From Clostridiales bacterium (GTDB taxonomy: Bacteria > Bacillota > Clostridia > Lachnospirales > Lachnospiraceae), in the NCBI GenBank assembly GCA_018374355.1, contig JAHAFI010000023.1, forward strand, positions 1-51,447: a stretch of DNA of 51,447 nt, given 5' to 3'. A program made the position numbers and the translations under genes. Positions within the stretch are counted from its first letter, which is position 1; each line of letters opens with the position of its first letter. Below the pieces are notes generated by a model. That model worked only from the letters and a program-made list of their open reading frames with translations. It had not been told where the DNA came from and searched no databases. Of this stretch, positions 7,447-16,106 are shown piece after piece.

Positions 7447-7898
7447 CAAATACAGAAAAGAAACCAAAACGAATCATACTGATCGGCCGCTCCATGGCAG
7501 GGAAGACAACCCTTTGCCAGTATATCAATAACGAGGATCTGAAATACCATAAAACACAGACCATACAGATTATCAACGGCAATGTGATCGATACGCCGGG
7601 AGAGTATCTGGAGAGGACTTACCTGCGGGGAGCTTTGACGGTCACTGCGGTGGAAGCGGATCTGATCGTGCTGGTACAGCAGGCCAACGAGGAGGGAACC
7701 ATGTTTCCGCCGGGGTATTCCAGTACCTTTGCAAAGCCCTGTATCGGGATTGTGACGAAAAGCGATCTTGCCACGAAGGAGCAGATTGAGGATGCGAAAA
7801 AATACCTTACCATGGCGGGAGCGGGTGAGATTTTTGTGACCAGCAGCTACGAGGGCAGCGGATTTGAGGAATTGGCTCGATACTTTCGTGGGGAATAG
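7443..7898 (+). CDS. eutP: EutP/PduV-family P-loop NTPase
   Basis: A small GTPase-fold protein of 151 residues: P-loop GRSMAGKTT at 15-23, DTPGEYLE as the G3-like region, and TKSDL as the G4-like motif. EutP has been associated with acetate-kinase activity and with microcompartment positioning in enterobacteria. Which of these applies here is not visible from sequence. It is co-translated with eutS through a 4-nt overlap and is followed 12 nt later by eutA. The order eutS-eutP matches the enteric operon. Confidence 0.9.
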   Translation: MTNTEKKPKRIILIGRSMAGKTTLCQYINNEDLKYHKTQTIQIINGNVIDTPGEYLERTYLRGALTVTAVEADLIVLVQQANEEGTMFPPGYSSTFAKPCIGIVTKSDLATKEQIEDAKKYLTMAGAGEIFVTSSYEGSGFEELARYFRGE

Positions 7899-7910
7899 GA
7901 GGTGGTTCCG

Positions 7911-9341
7911 GTGAGGGAAATCATACTGAGCGTGGGTATCGATATCGGTACGTCTACCACCCAACTGATCTTCAGCCGGCTCACGATAGAAAATTTGGCC
8001 AGCAGTTACGTTGTGCCAAGAATCAGTATAGTAGAAAAAGAGGTAATTTACCGAAGCGGAATCTATTTTACACCGCTGAAATCCCAGACGGAGATCGATG
8101 CGGTGAAAGTAAAGGAGATTATCGCGGATGAATACAGAAAAGCCGGGATGAAACCGTCGGATTTGAAGACGGGGGCAGTGATCATCACCGGTGAAACGGC
8201 GAGAAAGCAGAATGCCAATATGGTGCTGGAAACACTCAGCGAGTTCGCCGGAGATTTTGTGGTAGCCACAGCAGGACCGGATCTGGAATCGGTGCTTTCG
8301 GCAAAAGGAGCCGGGGCCGATCAGCTTTCGGAGGACCGTCGGGAAGTCATTGCCAATGCAGATATCGGAGGAGGTACCAGCAATTTCGCTTTCTTCAGCA
8401 AGGGGATCCTTCAGGGAACAAGCTGTATGGATATCGGCGGACGGCTGATCCGGGTAGAGGATGGAAAAATCACCTACATATTTCCAGCCATACAGGAACT
8501 GGCAGCACGCCACGGCATAGATATTCGGACGGGAATGCGGGCAGATGAGCAGCAGCTTTACCGTGTCTGCGAATATATGGCCGATCAGCTTGCGATGGCG
8601 CTTCATATGAAGGAAGCGGATGAATTTCATAAAAAGATGTATACCAATGAAGGCCAGCCCCTTCCGGCAGAACCCAAGATCATCGGTCTGACGTTTTCCG
8701 GCGGTGTGGCGGACTGTATTTATAATGAAACCTCAGGCGATGTATTCCGGTATGGAGATATCGGAGTGCTTCTGGGCAAAGCAGTAAAAAACTGCAGTGC
8801 TTTAAAGGGCCTGACGATCCATCCTGCAAAAGAAACCATCCGGGCAACCGTGGTGGGGGCAGGAACACACACTACAAATGTTAGCGGCAGCACGATCAGC
8901 TACGCGCTGGACAAACTGCCCATAAAAAACATTCCGGTTCTGAAAATTTCTCCTGAGGAGGAACAGGAACCGGCCATATTCCGGAAGGCGATCCGTGACC
9001 GATTGGTGCTTTACAAAACGGAAAACATTCTGGAACAAACCGCAATCGCATTTTCCGGAAAATACCACACCGGATTCTGGCAGATTCAGGAACTTGCAGA
9101 CATAATCCTAGAGGGAGCAGATGAAGTGATCAGGGGATCGTATCCGTTGATTCTGGTGATCGAAAACGATATCGCGAAAGCTCTGGGAAATGCTCTGAAT
9201 GTCCGGCTGGAGCGCAGAAAAGCAGTGATTTGTATTGATGGAATTCATGCGGGTGACGGTGATTACATTGACATCGGTGAACCCATGGCAGACGGCCGTG
9301 TTGTTCCGGTAGTGACGAAAACACTAATATTCAACAGGTAA
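7911..9341 (+). CDS. eutA: Ethanolamine ammonia-lyase reactivating factor EutA
   Basis: A protein of 476 residues with the ASKHA-type ATPase start VGIDIGTSTTQLIF (about 8-21) and a second phosphate loop, ADIGGGTSNFAFF, near 148. EutA exchanges damaged cobalamin in EutBC for fresh adenosylcobalamin in an ATP-dependent way. GTG 7911 is preferred over GTG 7902 because AGGAGG at 7897-7902 then sits 8 nt upstream. The length is normal for the family. It lies directly before eutB and eutC, the usual arrangement. Confidence 0.92.
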   Translation: MREIILSVGIDIGTSTTQLIFSRLTIENLASSYVVPRISIVEKEVIYRSGIYFTPLKSQTEIDAVKVKEIIADEYRKAGMKPSDLKTGAVIITGETARKQNANMVLETLSEFAGDFVVATAGPDLESVLSAKGAGADQLSEDRREVIANADIGGGTSNFAFFSKGILQGTSCMDIGGRLIRVEDGKITYIFPAIQELAARHGIDIRTGMRADEQQLYRVCEYMADQLAMALHMKEADEFHKKMYTNEGQPLPAEPKIIGLTFSGGVADCIYNETSGDVFRYGDIGVLLGKAVKNCSALKGLTIHPAKETIRATVVGAGTHTTNVSGSTISYALDKLPIKNIPVLKISPEEEQEPAIFRKAIRDRLVLYKTENILEQTAIAFSGKYHTGFWQIQELADIILEGADEVIRGSYPLILVIENDIAKALGNALNVRLERRKAVICIDGIHAGDGDYIDIGEPMADGRVVPVVTKTLIFNR

Positions 9342-9357
9342 AGGAGAGGTGACAAGA

Positions 9358-10728
9358 GTGATCTTAAAGACAAAGTTATTTGGGAAGGTGTATGAGTTCA
9401 AATCTCTTCGCGAGGTCATGGCCAAGGCAAATGAAGAGAAATCCGGCGATAAGTTAGCAGGTATCGCCGCAGAATCTGCTGAAGAGCGAGTTGCAGCAAA
9501 AGTTGTTCTTTCTCATATTACACTGGCAGATCTTAGAAACAATCCGGCAGTTCCATACGAAGAGGATGAAGTGACAAGAATCATTCAGGACGGAGTGAAC
9601 GAGACCATTTACAATGAACACAAGAACAAAACCGTAGCTGAGTTCCGTGAATGGCTTCTGGACACGGAAACCACAGGGGATATGATCAAACGTGCATCCC
9701 GTGGTCTTACCAGTGAAATGGTAGCTGCTGTGTGTAAACTGATGAGTAACCTCGACTTGATTTACGCGGCAAAAAAAATCAGAATTTCTGCTCACTGTAA
9801 TACCACCATTGGATTGCCGGGTACATTCTCATCCCGTCTGCAGCCGAACCACACCACCGACGATCCAAAGGGAATCATGGCATCCGTAATGGAAGGCCTT
9901 TCTGTAGGCTGCGGTGATGCTGTTATCGGACTGAACCCGGTAGACGATTCCGTGGAGAGCGTTGCAAGAATTCTTCGCAGCTTCGACGAATTCAAGAGAA
10001 AATGGGAAGTTCCTACCCAGATTTGTGTTCTGGCACACGTAACTACCCAGATGGAAGCAATGGAAAAACTGAATGCGCCGGCAGACCTGATGTTCCAGTC
10101 CATCGCAGGTTCCCAGAAGGGAAATGAAGCTTTCGGACTTACCGCATCCATGATGGATGAGGCCCACGACCTGATGCTTCATAAAGCAACCAGTACGGGA
10201 CCGAACCTGATGTACTTCGAGACCGGACAGGGATCAGAGCTTTCCAGTGATGCTCATAACGGCTGGGATCAGGTAACCATGGAAGCAAGATGTTACGGAT
10301 TTGCAAAGAGATACCATCCGTTCTTGGTAAATACAGTAGTAGGATTTATCGGACCGGAATATCTGTACGATTCCAAACAGGTTATCCGTGCAGGTTTGGA
10401 GGATCATTTCATGGGTAAACTGACAGGCATTCCGATGGGCTGTGATGCATGTTACACCAACCATATGAAAGCAGATCAGAATGATATTGAAAATCTGGCA
10501 ACCCTTCTGGTTGCAGCAGGTTGTAACTATATCATGGGAGTTCCGCAGGGCGATGACTGTATGCTGATGTACCAGTGTACCGGATTCCATGAGGCAGCAG
10601 GTCTCCGTGAAGTATTCGGACTGCGCCCGATCAGTGAATTCGATCAGTGGCTGGAAAAAATGGGATTCTCTAAAGACGGCAGGCTGACACCGCTGGCAGG
10701 TGACGCATCCGTATTTCTTAGCAAGTAG
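9358..10728 (+). CDS. eutB: Ethanolamine ammonia-lyase, large subunit
   Basis: A protein of 456 residues, starting ILKTKLFGKVYEF, as EutB of enterobacteria does. It is the catalytic TIM-barrel subunit of the adenosylcobalamin-dependent lyase that converts ethanolamine to acetaldehyde and ammonia. Conserved segments include SHITLADLRNNPAVPYEEDE near the N-terminus, GLPGTFSSRLQPNHTTDDPKG, and YFETGQGSELSSDAHNG with the substrate-pocket acidic residues. GTG 9358 is chosen over GTG 9349 because the GGAGAGG at 9343-9349 then has an 8-nt spacing and the N-terminus matches the family. A strong, complete match. Confidence 0.96.
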   Translation: MILKTKLFGKVYEFKSLREVMAKANEEKSGDKLAGIAAESAEERVAAKVVLSHITLADLRNNPAVPYEEDEVTRIIQDGVNETIYNEHKNKTVAEFREWLLDTETTGDMIKRASRGLTSEMVAAVCKLMSNLDLIYAAKKIRISAHCNTTIGLPGTFSSRLQPNHTTDDPKGIMASVMEGLSVGCGDAVIGLNPVDDSVESVARILRSFDEFKRKWEVPTQICVLAHVTTQMEAMEKLNAPADLMFQSIAGSQKGNEAFGLTASMMDEAHDLMLHKATSTGPNLMYFETGQGSELSSDAHNGWDQVTMEARCYGFAKRYHPFLVNTVVGFIGPEYLYDSKQVIRAGLEDHFMGKLTGIPMGCDACYTNHMKADQNDIENLATLLVAAGCNYIMGVPQGDDCMLMYQCTGFHEAAGLREVFGLRPISEFDQWLEKMGFSKDGRLTPLAGDASVFLSK

Positions 10729-10740
10729 GAGGTGACAGGT

Positions 10741-11634
10741 TTGGTAAACGAGAACGATTTAAGAGTTATTATTGAACAGGTATTATCAGAGATGAATCTC
10801 GGTGCAAAAGCTGAGACAGAAGAGAAAAAAGATAGCTGCGCATCCTGCAGTGCAGAGACAGTGATCGAAGAAGGCTGTCTGGATGATATCACACAAGTGG
10901 ATATCCGTACACAGTATCTGGTAAAAAATCCGGTAAACGGAGAGGCGTATTACGATCTGAAACAGTATGCTCCATGCCGTCTCGGTATCGGCAAGGCAGG
11001 AGCCCGCTATAACACAGATCCTTCCCTGCAGTTCCGTGCAGCACATTCCGCAGCGCAGGATGCAGTATTTTCAGACGTAGATCAGGAATTTGTAGACAAA
11101 ATGGGATTGTTCTCCGTACAGACCCAGTGTGAGAGCAAGGACGTTTACCTGACACGCCCTGATCTGGGAAGAAAATTAAATGATGAGGCTGTAAAGACCA
11201 TTAAGGAAAAATGTAAAATGAATCCTTCTGTACAGATTTATGTATCGGACGGTTTAAGCTCCGCAGCGATCGCAGCCAATGTGGGAGATGTGCTTCCGGC
11301 GATTGAGCAGGGACTGAAAAGCAGCGGAATTGATTACGGAACTCCGTTCTTCGTAAAATACGGCCGCGTGGGCGCTATGGACCAGATTTCCGAAATTACG
11401 GGAGCAGATGTTACCTGTGTACTGATCGGAGAACGCCCGGGACTGATTACGGCAACGTCCATGTCCGCCTATATTGCTTACAAGGCAACGGTAGGAATGC
11501 CCGAAGCAAGAAGAACCGTTGTATCCAATATCCATAAATCAGGAACAAACCCGGCAGAGGCCGGCGCACATATTGCAGATATCATCAAGAAGATTCTTGA
11601 TAATAAGGCCAGTGGAACTGACCTGAAACTTTAA
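10741..11634 (+). CDS. eutC: Ethanolamine ammonia-lyase, small subunit
   Basis: A protein of 297 residues. An amphipathic N-terminal helix (ENDLRVIIEQVLSEMNL) is followed by a Cys-rich linker (SCASCS and GC, about 34-48). The catalytic core starts near TPARxGxGKAGARY-like sequence, here CRLGIGKAGARYNT. The N-terminal helix is the type of extension that targets EutC to the microcompartment lumen. The core binds the adenosylcobalamin dimethylbenzimidazole side together with EutB. It uses a TTG start at 10741, since AGGAGG at 10727-10732 is 8 nt upstream and the GTG at 10732 overlaps that RBS. The gap to eutB is 12 nt. Confidence 0.94.
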   Translation: MVNENDLRVIIEQVLSEMNLGAKAETEEKKDSCASCSAETVIEEGCLDDITQVDIRTQYLVKNPVNGEAYYDLKQYAPCRLGIGKAGARYNTDPSLQFRAAHSAAQDAVFSDVDQEFVDKMGLFSVQTQCESKDVYLTRPDLGRKLNDEAVKTIKEKCKMNPSVQIYVSDGLSSAAIAANVGDVLPAIEQGLKSSGIDYGTPFFVKYGRVGAMDQISEITGADVTCVLIGERPGLITATSMSAYIAYKATVGMPEARRTVVSNIHKSGTNPAEAGAHIADIIKKILDNKASGTDLKL

Positions 11635-11656
11635 TCATTCGATAGGAGGGAATCAA

Positions 11657-12307
11657 ATGAAACGAGATCCGATTAAGGCTGATGTCCTTGCAACAAAAAT
11701 TATCCCTAATGTAAGTCCTGATCTGGCAGCATCTTTAAACCTTGCGCCGGACCAGAAATCACTGGCGTTGATTACATCAAACTGTGATGATGTTACCTAC
11801 ACTGCTCTCGATGAGGCAACCAAAAAAGCAGATGTAAAAGTGGTATATGCAAAGAGCTTTTACGGCGGCGCAGACAATGCGAACACCAAGCTTGCAGGTG
11901 AGATCATCGGTATTTTGGCAGGCCCGAACCCGGCAGAGGTCCGCAGCGGTCTGGAAGCAGCAGTGGATGTTATTGAAAATGTAGCTCATTTCGTATCAGC
12001 AAATGATGATAATACGATCCCGTACTATGCACACTGTATTTCCCGCACAGGTTCTTACCTTTCCGAAGGAGCAGGAATCAATGAGGGAGAAGCGCTGGCA
12101 TACCTGATCGCACCGCCTCTGGAAGCAATGTACGCTGTGGATGCTGCGCTGAAAGCAGCAGATGTAAAAATGTGCGTACTGTATGCACCGCCTTCAGAGA
12201 CCAACTTTGGTGGAGCATTGCTTACCGGCAGCCAGTCAGCATGTAAGGCAGCCTGTGATGCATTTGCAGCAGCAGTGGAATTTGTAGCCGAGAATCCAAA
12301 GGAATGA
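11657..12307 (+). CDS. eutL: Microcompartment shell protein EutL (trimeric tandem BMC)
   Basis: A protein of 216 residues, close to the 219 of enteric EutL, with two permuted BMC domains. Conserved stretches are SLALITSNCDDVTYTALDEA, then FYGGADNANTKLAGEIIGIL, then SRTGSYLSEGAGI, and YAPPSETNFGGALLTG near the end. EutL trimers form a gated central pore and bind ethanolamine in the enteric protein. AGGAGG lies just upstream of ATG 11657. It follows eutC, as in enteric operons (eutC-L-K order). Confidence 0.95.
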   Translation: MKRDPIKADVLATKIIPNVSPDLAASLNLAPDQKSLALITSNCDDVTYTALDEATKKADVKVVYAKSFYGGADNANTKLAGEIIGILAGPNPAEVRSGLEAAVDVIENVAHFVSANDDNTIPYYAHCISRTGSYLSEGAGINEGEALAYLIAPPLEAMYAVDAALKAADVKMCVLYAPPSETNFGGALLTGSQSACKAACDAFAAAVEFVAENPKE

Positions 12308-12350
12308 TGGTCTAGCTCATAGATAAAGGAGCTGCAGGCGGAGGTATTAT

Positions 12351-13028
12351 ATGAAAGCATTGGGTATGATTGAAGTATATGGTTACCTTGCAGCAGTGGA
12401 AGCTTTGGATAGCGCATTAAAAGCAGCAAATGTATCTCTGGTAGACACGGTTTGCGTGAAGGGCGGTCTTGTGACGGTTCTGGTGGAAGGAGATGTAGGA
12501 GCGGTAAAAGCGTCCATGGACGCTTCTGCTGCAGCGGCAGAACGTGTAGGCAGGATTGTCAGCGTGCATGTGATCCCCAGACCGGCAGAAGAAGTGATGG
12601 AAATGCTGAGACCGGACAGGAGTCAGCCGCCGGACCCGGAACCCGATAATCCGGAGCCGGAGAACCCAAAACCGAAGGATTCGGACACAAATGCTCAGGA
12701 TGATCCGGAACCGCAGGACGGGGAGGCCAATGTCCCGGAAACAGATGTCACTGAGACAGATTCCCCGGTTGATTGGGAACCTGCGACACCGGAAACGATC
12801 CCGGACAATGCAGACCCGGTTCAGAAGAATGTTCCGGAGGCTGAGAGCGGGGAAGCGGAAGCTCCTGAGATACCCACAAGGGAGCAGATGGAGCAGATGA
12901 CGGTAGAGACTCTCCGAAAACTGGCGAGGGCGATGAAAATCACAAATATGACCCGTCAGGAAATCCGGTTTGCCAGAAAAAAGGAACTGATTCATGCCAT
13001 ATTAGAAAATACAGGACAGGAGAAGTAA
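12351..13028 (+). CDS. BMC shell protein with proline-rich linker and Rho_N/SAP-like C-terminal domain (EutK-like)
   Basis: A protein of 225 residues in three parts. Residues 1-88 are a BMC domain (ALGMIEVYGYLAAVEALDSA, ending SVHVIPRP). Residues about 90-172 are a low-complexity Pro/Glu/Asp linker full of PEPDNPEPENP-type repeats. Residues about 176-222 (QMTVETLRKLARAMKI, then ARKKELIHAIL) read as a Rho_N/SAP-type helix-extended-loop-helix, a nucleic-acid-binding fold. By position, right after eutL, it is the equivalent of EutK, whose enteric form also carries a C-terminal putative nucleic-acid-binding domain, but of a different (winged-helix) type. It is upstream of eutE by 3 nt. The domain call of the tail is by eye; the linker is certain. 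Confidence 0.75.
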   Translation: MKALGMIEVYGYLAAVEALDSALKAANVSLVDTVCVKGGLVTVLVEGDVGAVKASMDASAAAAERVGRIVSVHVIPRPAEEVMEMLRPDRSQPPDPEPDNPEPENPKPKDSDTNAQDDPEPQDGEANVPETDVTETDSPVDWEPATPETIPDNADPVQKNVPEAESGEAEAPEIPTREQMEQMTVETLRKLARAMKITNMTRQEIRFARKKELIHAILENTGQEK

Positions 13029-13031
13029 AGT

Positions 13032-14507
13032 ATGCAGTTATACGATAAAGATCTTTTGTCAGTGCAGGAAGTACGTGAATTGGTCGAAAAAGCAAAAGCT
13101 GCTCAAGAAGAACTGAGCAAAAAAAGCCAGAAAGAGGTAGATGCGATCGTAAAAGCCATCGCATATGCCGGAGTACGAAATGCAAAGCGCCTTGCAAAAA
13201 TGGCCCATGAAGAGACCGGATTTGGCGTGGAAGCTGACAAAGTAATTAAAAATGTATTCGCCAGTGAGGGCGTATACAAACATATTAAAGATATGAAAAC
13301 CGTGGGTGAAATCAGAAGGGATGAGGAGCGGAAGGTACGGACGATTGCAGTGCCGGTAGGTGTGATTGCAGGTTTGATTCCGTCTACCAATCCTACGTCC
13401 ACAGCCCTGTACAAAGCAGAGATTGCCGTCAAGGCTGGAAATTCCATTGTATTTTCACCCCATCCGAATGCGAGAAACTGCATTCTGGAGACCGTAAAGG
13501 TGATCCGTCAGGCGATCGCCGAGGCAGGAGGAAATGAAGATCTGGTATCCTGTATCACGATTCCGACGATTCAGGCCACAGACCATCTGATGCGCCACCC
13601 GGAAGTTTCCATGATTCTGGCTACAGGCGGATCCGCCATGGTGCGGGCAGCCTATTCTTCCGGTACACCGGCGATTGGCGTGGGACCGGGAAACGGCCCG
13701 GCCTATATCGAACGGACAGCGGATCTTCAGCTTGCCGTAAAACGGATTATGGATTCCAAGACCTTTGACAACGGAACCATCTGCGCCTCGGAGCAGTCCG
13801 TAGTATGCGATGCAGATATGGAATCCGAAGTCCGTGCGGTTATGGAGTCTCAGGGAGCGTATTTCTTGGAACCGGATCAGATCAAAAAACTGGGAGCATT
13901 TATCCTCCGGGCAAACGGCACCATGAATCCCATGATTGTAGGAAGAAGCGCTCAGGTGATCGCAGATCTGGCGGGAATTGATATACCAAAGGGAACAAGG
14001 GTACTGGTGGCTAAGGAAGACGGCATCGGAAGAGGCCATCCGTATTCCAATGAAAAACTGGCGCCGATTCTTGCATTTTACACGGCTCCGTCCTACATAG
14101 AGGTCTGTGAGCTCTGCCGGGAAATCCTTCATTACGAGGGAGCAGGTCATACCTTCTCCATGCATACGAAGGATCCGGTGATGGTGGATTATTTTGCAGG
14201 AAGGATTCCGGCATCCAGAATTATCGTCAATACACCAAGCGCTCTGGGCGGAATCGGAGGAACTACCGGTCTTATGCCGTCCCTGACGCTGGGATGCGGA
14301 GCGATCGGCGGAAGTGCAACCTCGGAAAACGTAGGGCCGATGAACCTTCTGAACACAAGGAATATAGCAGAAGGAATCTGCGAACTTGACGATATCAAGG
14401 CAGAACTTCCGGATTGTCCGGACGGCATCTGCCAGCCGAAGAAATTTGAAGATATTGATGTGGAAGAAGTGGTAAGTGAGATTATTCGGAGACTTCGTTC
14501 CATGTGA
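13032..14507 (+). CDS. eutE: CoA-acylating acetaldehyde dehydrogenase
   Basis: An aldehyde dehydrogenase of 491 residues that oxidises acetaldehyde with NAD+ and CoA to acetyl-CoA in the microcompartment lumen. The catalytic cysteine is Cys251 in GTICASEQS. The substrate/NAD region PVGVIAGLIPSTNPTSTALYK and the glycine-rich GVGPGNGPAYIE are conserved. The N-terminal helical stretch (LLSVQEVRELVEKAKAAQ) may serve as an encapsulation peptide. The gap to the preceding shell gene is only 3 nt, so the two are probably coupled. Confidence 0.93.
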   Translation: MQLYDKDLLSVQEVRELVEKAKAAQEELSKKSQKEVDAIVKAIAYAGVRNAKRLAKMAHEETGFGVEADKVIKNVFASEGVYKHIKDMKTVGEIRRDEERKVRTIAVPVGVIAGLIPSTNPTSTALYKAEIAVKAGNSIVFSPHPNARNCILETVKVIRQAIAEAGGNEDLVSCITIPTIQATDHLMRHPEVSMILATGGSAMVRAAYSSGTPAIGVGPGNGPAYIERTADLQLAVKRIMDSKTFDNGTICASEQSVVCDADMESEVRAVMESQGAYFLEPDQIKKLGAFILRANGTMNPMIVGRSAQVIADLAGIDIPKGTRVLVAKEDGIGRGHPYSNEKLAPILAFYTAPSYIEVCELCREILHYEGAGHTFSMHTKDPVMVDYFAGRIPASRIIVNTPSALGGIGGTTGLMPSLTLGCGAIGGSATSENVGPMNLLNTRNIAEGICELDDIKAELPDCPDGICQPKKFEDIDVEEVVSEIIRRLRSM

Positions 14508-14558
14508 GAAATAAAAAATAAAAAATGATAATCCAGATGAAAATAAGGAGGAAATATT

Positions 14559-14840
14559 ATGGCAGCACAGCAGGCATTAGGAATGATTGAAACAAAGGGT
14601 CTGGTAGCTTCCGTTGAAGCGGCAGATGCAATGGTAAAAGCAGCAAACGTAACACTGATTGGAAAAGAGCATGTAGGCGGAGGCCTTGTAACCGTAATGG
14701 TACGGGGGGATGTGGGAGCTGTAAAGGCAGCAACCGATGCAGGCGCAGCAGCAGCAGAGCGTGTAGGCGAGCTGATTTCCGTTCATGTAATTCCGAGACC
14801 ACATGATGAAGTGGAGTTTATTCTTCCTTCTCTGAAATAA
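14559..14840 (+). CDS. eutM: Microcompartment shell protein EutM, copy 1 (hexameric BMC)
   Basis: A canonical single-domain BMC protein of 93 residues (QQALGMIETKGLVASVEAAD, then GKEHVGGGLVTVMVRGDVGA, ending VIPRPHDEVEFILPSLK). It forms the hexagonal tiles that make up most of the shell; the pore lies around the GGG segment. It has a strong RBS (AAGGAGG). It is followed 37 nt later by a near-identical second copy. Confidence 0.95.
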   Translation: MAAQQALGMIETKGLVASVEAADAMVKAANVTLIGKEHVGGGLVTVMVRGDVGAVKAATDAGAAAAERVGELISVHVIPRPHDEVEFILPSLK

Positions 14841-14877
14841 AAGATAAGAAAATCCTGATTTAAAAGGAGGTATTCAT

Positions 14878-15165
14878 ATGGCAATGCAGCAGGCATTAGG
14901 AATGATCGAAACAAAAGGTCTGGTGGCTTCCGTTGAAGCAGCAGATGCGATGGTAAAAGCGGCAAATGTAACGCTGATTGGAAAAGAGCACGTAGGCGGA
15001 GGCCTTGTAACCGTAATGGTACGGGGCGATGTGGGAGCTGTAAAGGCAGCAACTGACGCAGGCGCAGCGGCAGCGGAGCGTGTGGGCGAGCTGATTTCGG
15101 TTCATGTGATTCCGAGACCTCATAATGAGGTAGAATGCATCCTGCCTTCCCTGACTGAGAAATAG
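14878..15165 (+). CDS. eutM: Microcompartment shell protein EutM, copy 2
   Basis: 95 residues. It differs from copy 1 only at position 3 (A to M), one D to N and one F to C near the end, and TEK instead of K at the C-terminus. At the DNA level there are scattered silent third-position changes, so the copies are not a sequencing artefact; both are kept under selection or homogenised by conversion. The AAAAGGAGG ribosome site is strong. Two adjacent copies would raise the dose of the main shell tile. Two strong hairpins follow before eutT. Confidence 0.95.
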   Translation: MAMQQALGMIETKGLVASVEAADAMVKAANVTLIGKEHVGGGLVTVMVRGDVGAVKAATDAGAAAAERVGELISVHVIPRPHNEVECILPSLTEK

Positions 15166-15168
15166 TCG

Positions 15169-15234
15169 TGCTGCTGTGAAAAGCAGCAAATAGTCTCAAA
15201 GGGATTTCCGTGCGCTCCGGCGCATGGGAATCCC
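15169..15234 (+). promoter_or_regulatory. Two consecutive intra-operon stem-loops after the eutM pair
   Basis: Hairpin 1 is TGCTGCT/AGCAGCA (about 15169-15188). Hairpin 2 has a 15-bp stem, GGGATTTCCGTGCGC (15201-15215) with GCGCATGGGAATCCC (15220-15234), two G-U wobbles and a TCCG loop. No T-run follows, so a terminator is unlikely. A 3'-end-stabilising or processing element behind the abundant shell message is the better guess. Confidence 0.65.
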
Positions 15235-15270
15235 CGGGGACAGATATTATGAGGAGGTGTAACAAGGCAT

Positions 15271-16098
15271 ATGAAAGTTATAACAGAAGCAATCCTTAGG
15301 GATGAGCTGAGAGCCTCCAAACCTGATTCCTATGTAATTCCGGAAGGAAAGATCCTGTCACCGGCAGGAAGAGAGTATCTGCAGCAGCTCAAGATCAAGA
15401 TCGTCAGCCAGAAAGAGCAGAAATACGGAAAAACGGAAAGAAACACCGGCAATCCGGAAAGTGAAGAAAAGGCAAAACCGGAAATCGTTGCAACTGAAGT
15501 ACCCAAGATGCCGGAGGTGGAAATCTCCGGGGAAGAGAAACCTAAGTTCATTGATGATGAAACCGGAGCGTTTTACTTTGAAAAGCCGGAGCATATGACC
15601 CATCTGTTCGGTAATGTTTTAGTGCCGAAGGATCATAAAAGAATTGTGTTCCGGGGCAGGCTGGACAGTCTGGAAGCGTTATTCGTGTTGAACCAGACAC
15701 TGCTCATGGAGATGGGGGAGCAGGAAAAGCTGGTGGAGGATCTGGATGACATCGTTTCCAGTCTCCGTGAAATGATGCGCTGCGACGTTTTGGATGAGCC
15801 TTTCCGGCGTGAGTATATTATCGGACTTACCCATAAGGAATTGCGGGAGCATTCCCATAATCCCATGAAATTCTACAAGGTAAAACAGATGGTGCTTCCG
15901 GACCGGAAGCTGGGAAAAACATATGCGCTGCTGAATCAGCTCCGTACAGCCGTGCGTGAGACAGAGGTAACTGCGGCAGCAGCATTCCACAACGGGAAAA
16001 CATATGACAGAAAAGACATTATCGAGGAATTGAACCGTATGTCCAGCGCCATGCATATTATCATGTGTAAATATCTGGCGGGAGAGTACGGGGTATAG
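15271..16098 (+). CDS. eutT: Cobalamin adenosyltransferase EutT
   Basis: A protein of 275 residues. The N-terminal part (KVITEAILRDELR, then YVIPEGKILSPAGREYL) is typical of EutT. The later helical region (KPEHMTHLFGNVLVPKDHKR, then LDSLEALFVLNQ) matches the EutT-type adenosyltransferase fold. It makes the adenosylcobalamin needed by EutBC. A charged Lys/Glu-rich insert lies at about 50-90. The CCxxC metal cluster reported for the Salmonella enzyme is not present; only two isolated cysteines occur, late in the protein. RBS GGAGG upstream. It is preceded by a pair of stem-loops and followed 8 nt later by pduL. Confidence 0.88.
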   Translation: MKVITEAILRDELRASKPDSYVIPEGKILSPAGREYLQQLKIKIVSQKEQKYGKTERNTGNPESEEKAKPEIVATEVPKMPEVEISGEEKPKFIDDETGAFYFEKPEHMTHLFGNVLVPKDHKRIVFRGRLDSLEALFVLNQTLLMEMGEQEKLVEDLDDIVSSLREMMRCDVLDEPFRREYIIGLTHKELREHSHNPMKFYKVKQMVLPDRKLGKTYALLNQLRTAVRETEVTAAAAFHNGKTYDRKDIIEELNRMSSAMHIIMCKYLAGEYGV

Positions 16099-16106
16099 GA
16101 GGACAG

